Assembly (NCBI GenBank): GCA_029256865.1
Contig: JARIEH010000193.1
Location: 1-6,460, forward strand
Length of the DNA: 6,460 bases
DNA from: Psychrobacter sp.
GTDB lineage: Bacteria; Pseudomonadota; Gammaproteobacteria; Pseudomonadales; Moraxellaceae
Direction of reading: 5' to 3'
A program made the translations under genes and the position numbers. The notes under the pieces were generated by a model. That model ran no database searches, was not told the origin of the DNA, and was given only the letters and a program-made list of their open reading frames with translations. This document shows, one piece after another, positions 6,420-6,460 of this stretch; within the stretch, counting starts at the first letter, position 1, and each line of letters begins with the position of its first letter.

Positions 6420-6460
6420 GTTAAGCTTAGTATGTGACTTGCACTCTACAACTCTGTCCT

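Overview
The window reads as the 3' end of a Na+-translocating NADH:quinone oxidoreductase (Na+-NQR) operon plus a downstream group of sodium-energy genes. All genes are on the + strand and tightly packed. Base composition is moderate to slightly AT-rich. The NQR proteins are clearly proteobacterial, and NhaD together with NqrM points to a marine or halotolerant gammaproteobacterium. A Psychrobacter-like member of the Moraxellaceae is my best guess, made by recognition and not proven here.

Layout. Bases 1-576 hold nqrE, truncated at its 5' end by the window edge. A 163-base gap with a long RNA-type hairpin separates it from nqrF (740-1975), which is complete and followed by a strong intrinsic terminator (2037-2062). 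Next is a stand-alone short-chain dehydrogenase/reductase (2122-2922) of unknown substrate. Then come apbE (about 3034-4164), a periplasmic lipoprotein flavin transferase; nhaD (4377-5891), a Na+/H+ antiporter; and nqrM (6017-6262), a small membrane-anchored four-cysteine NQR maturation protein. A long, probably bidirectional terminator (about 6310-6355) closes the group. The last 100 bases hold only a possible promoter and a small hairpin, presumably for a gene beyond the window.

How the genes fit together. NqrE contributes to the intramembrane Fe-S centre. NqrF takes electrons from NADH through FAD and a [2Fe-2S] cluster. ApbE attaches FMN covalently to NqrB and NqrC, which are not in the window. 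NqrM is needed for assembly, probably of the intramembrane metal centre. NhaD exchanges Na+ for H+ and so couples the sodium gradient made by NQR to the proton gradient. Only the SDR has no obvious place in this scheme.

No mobile element, CRISPR array, tRNA or rRNA was seen. I found no convincing new multi-gene system. The most interesting signals are regulatory: a perfect 10-bp inverted repeat that pairs the nqrM start codon with a site overlapping a candidate nqrM promoter; the hairpin-bearing nqrE-nqrF gap; and the placement of nhaD between two NQR maturation genes.
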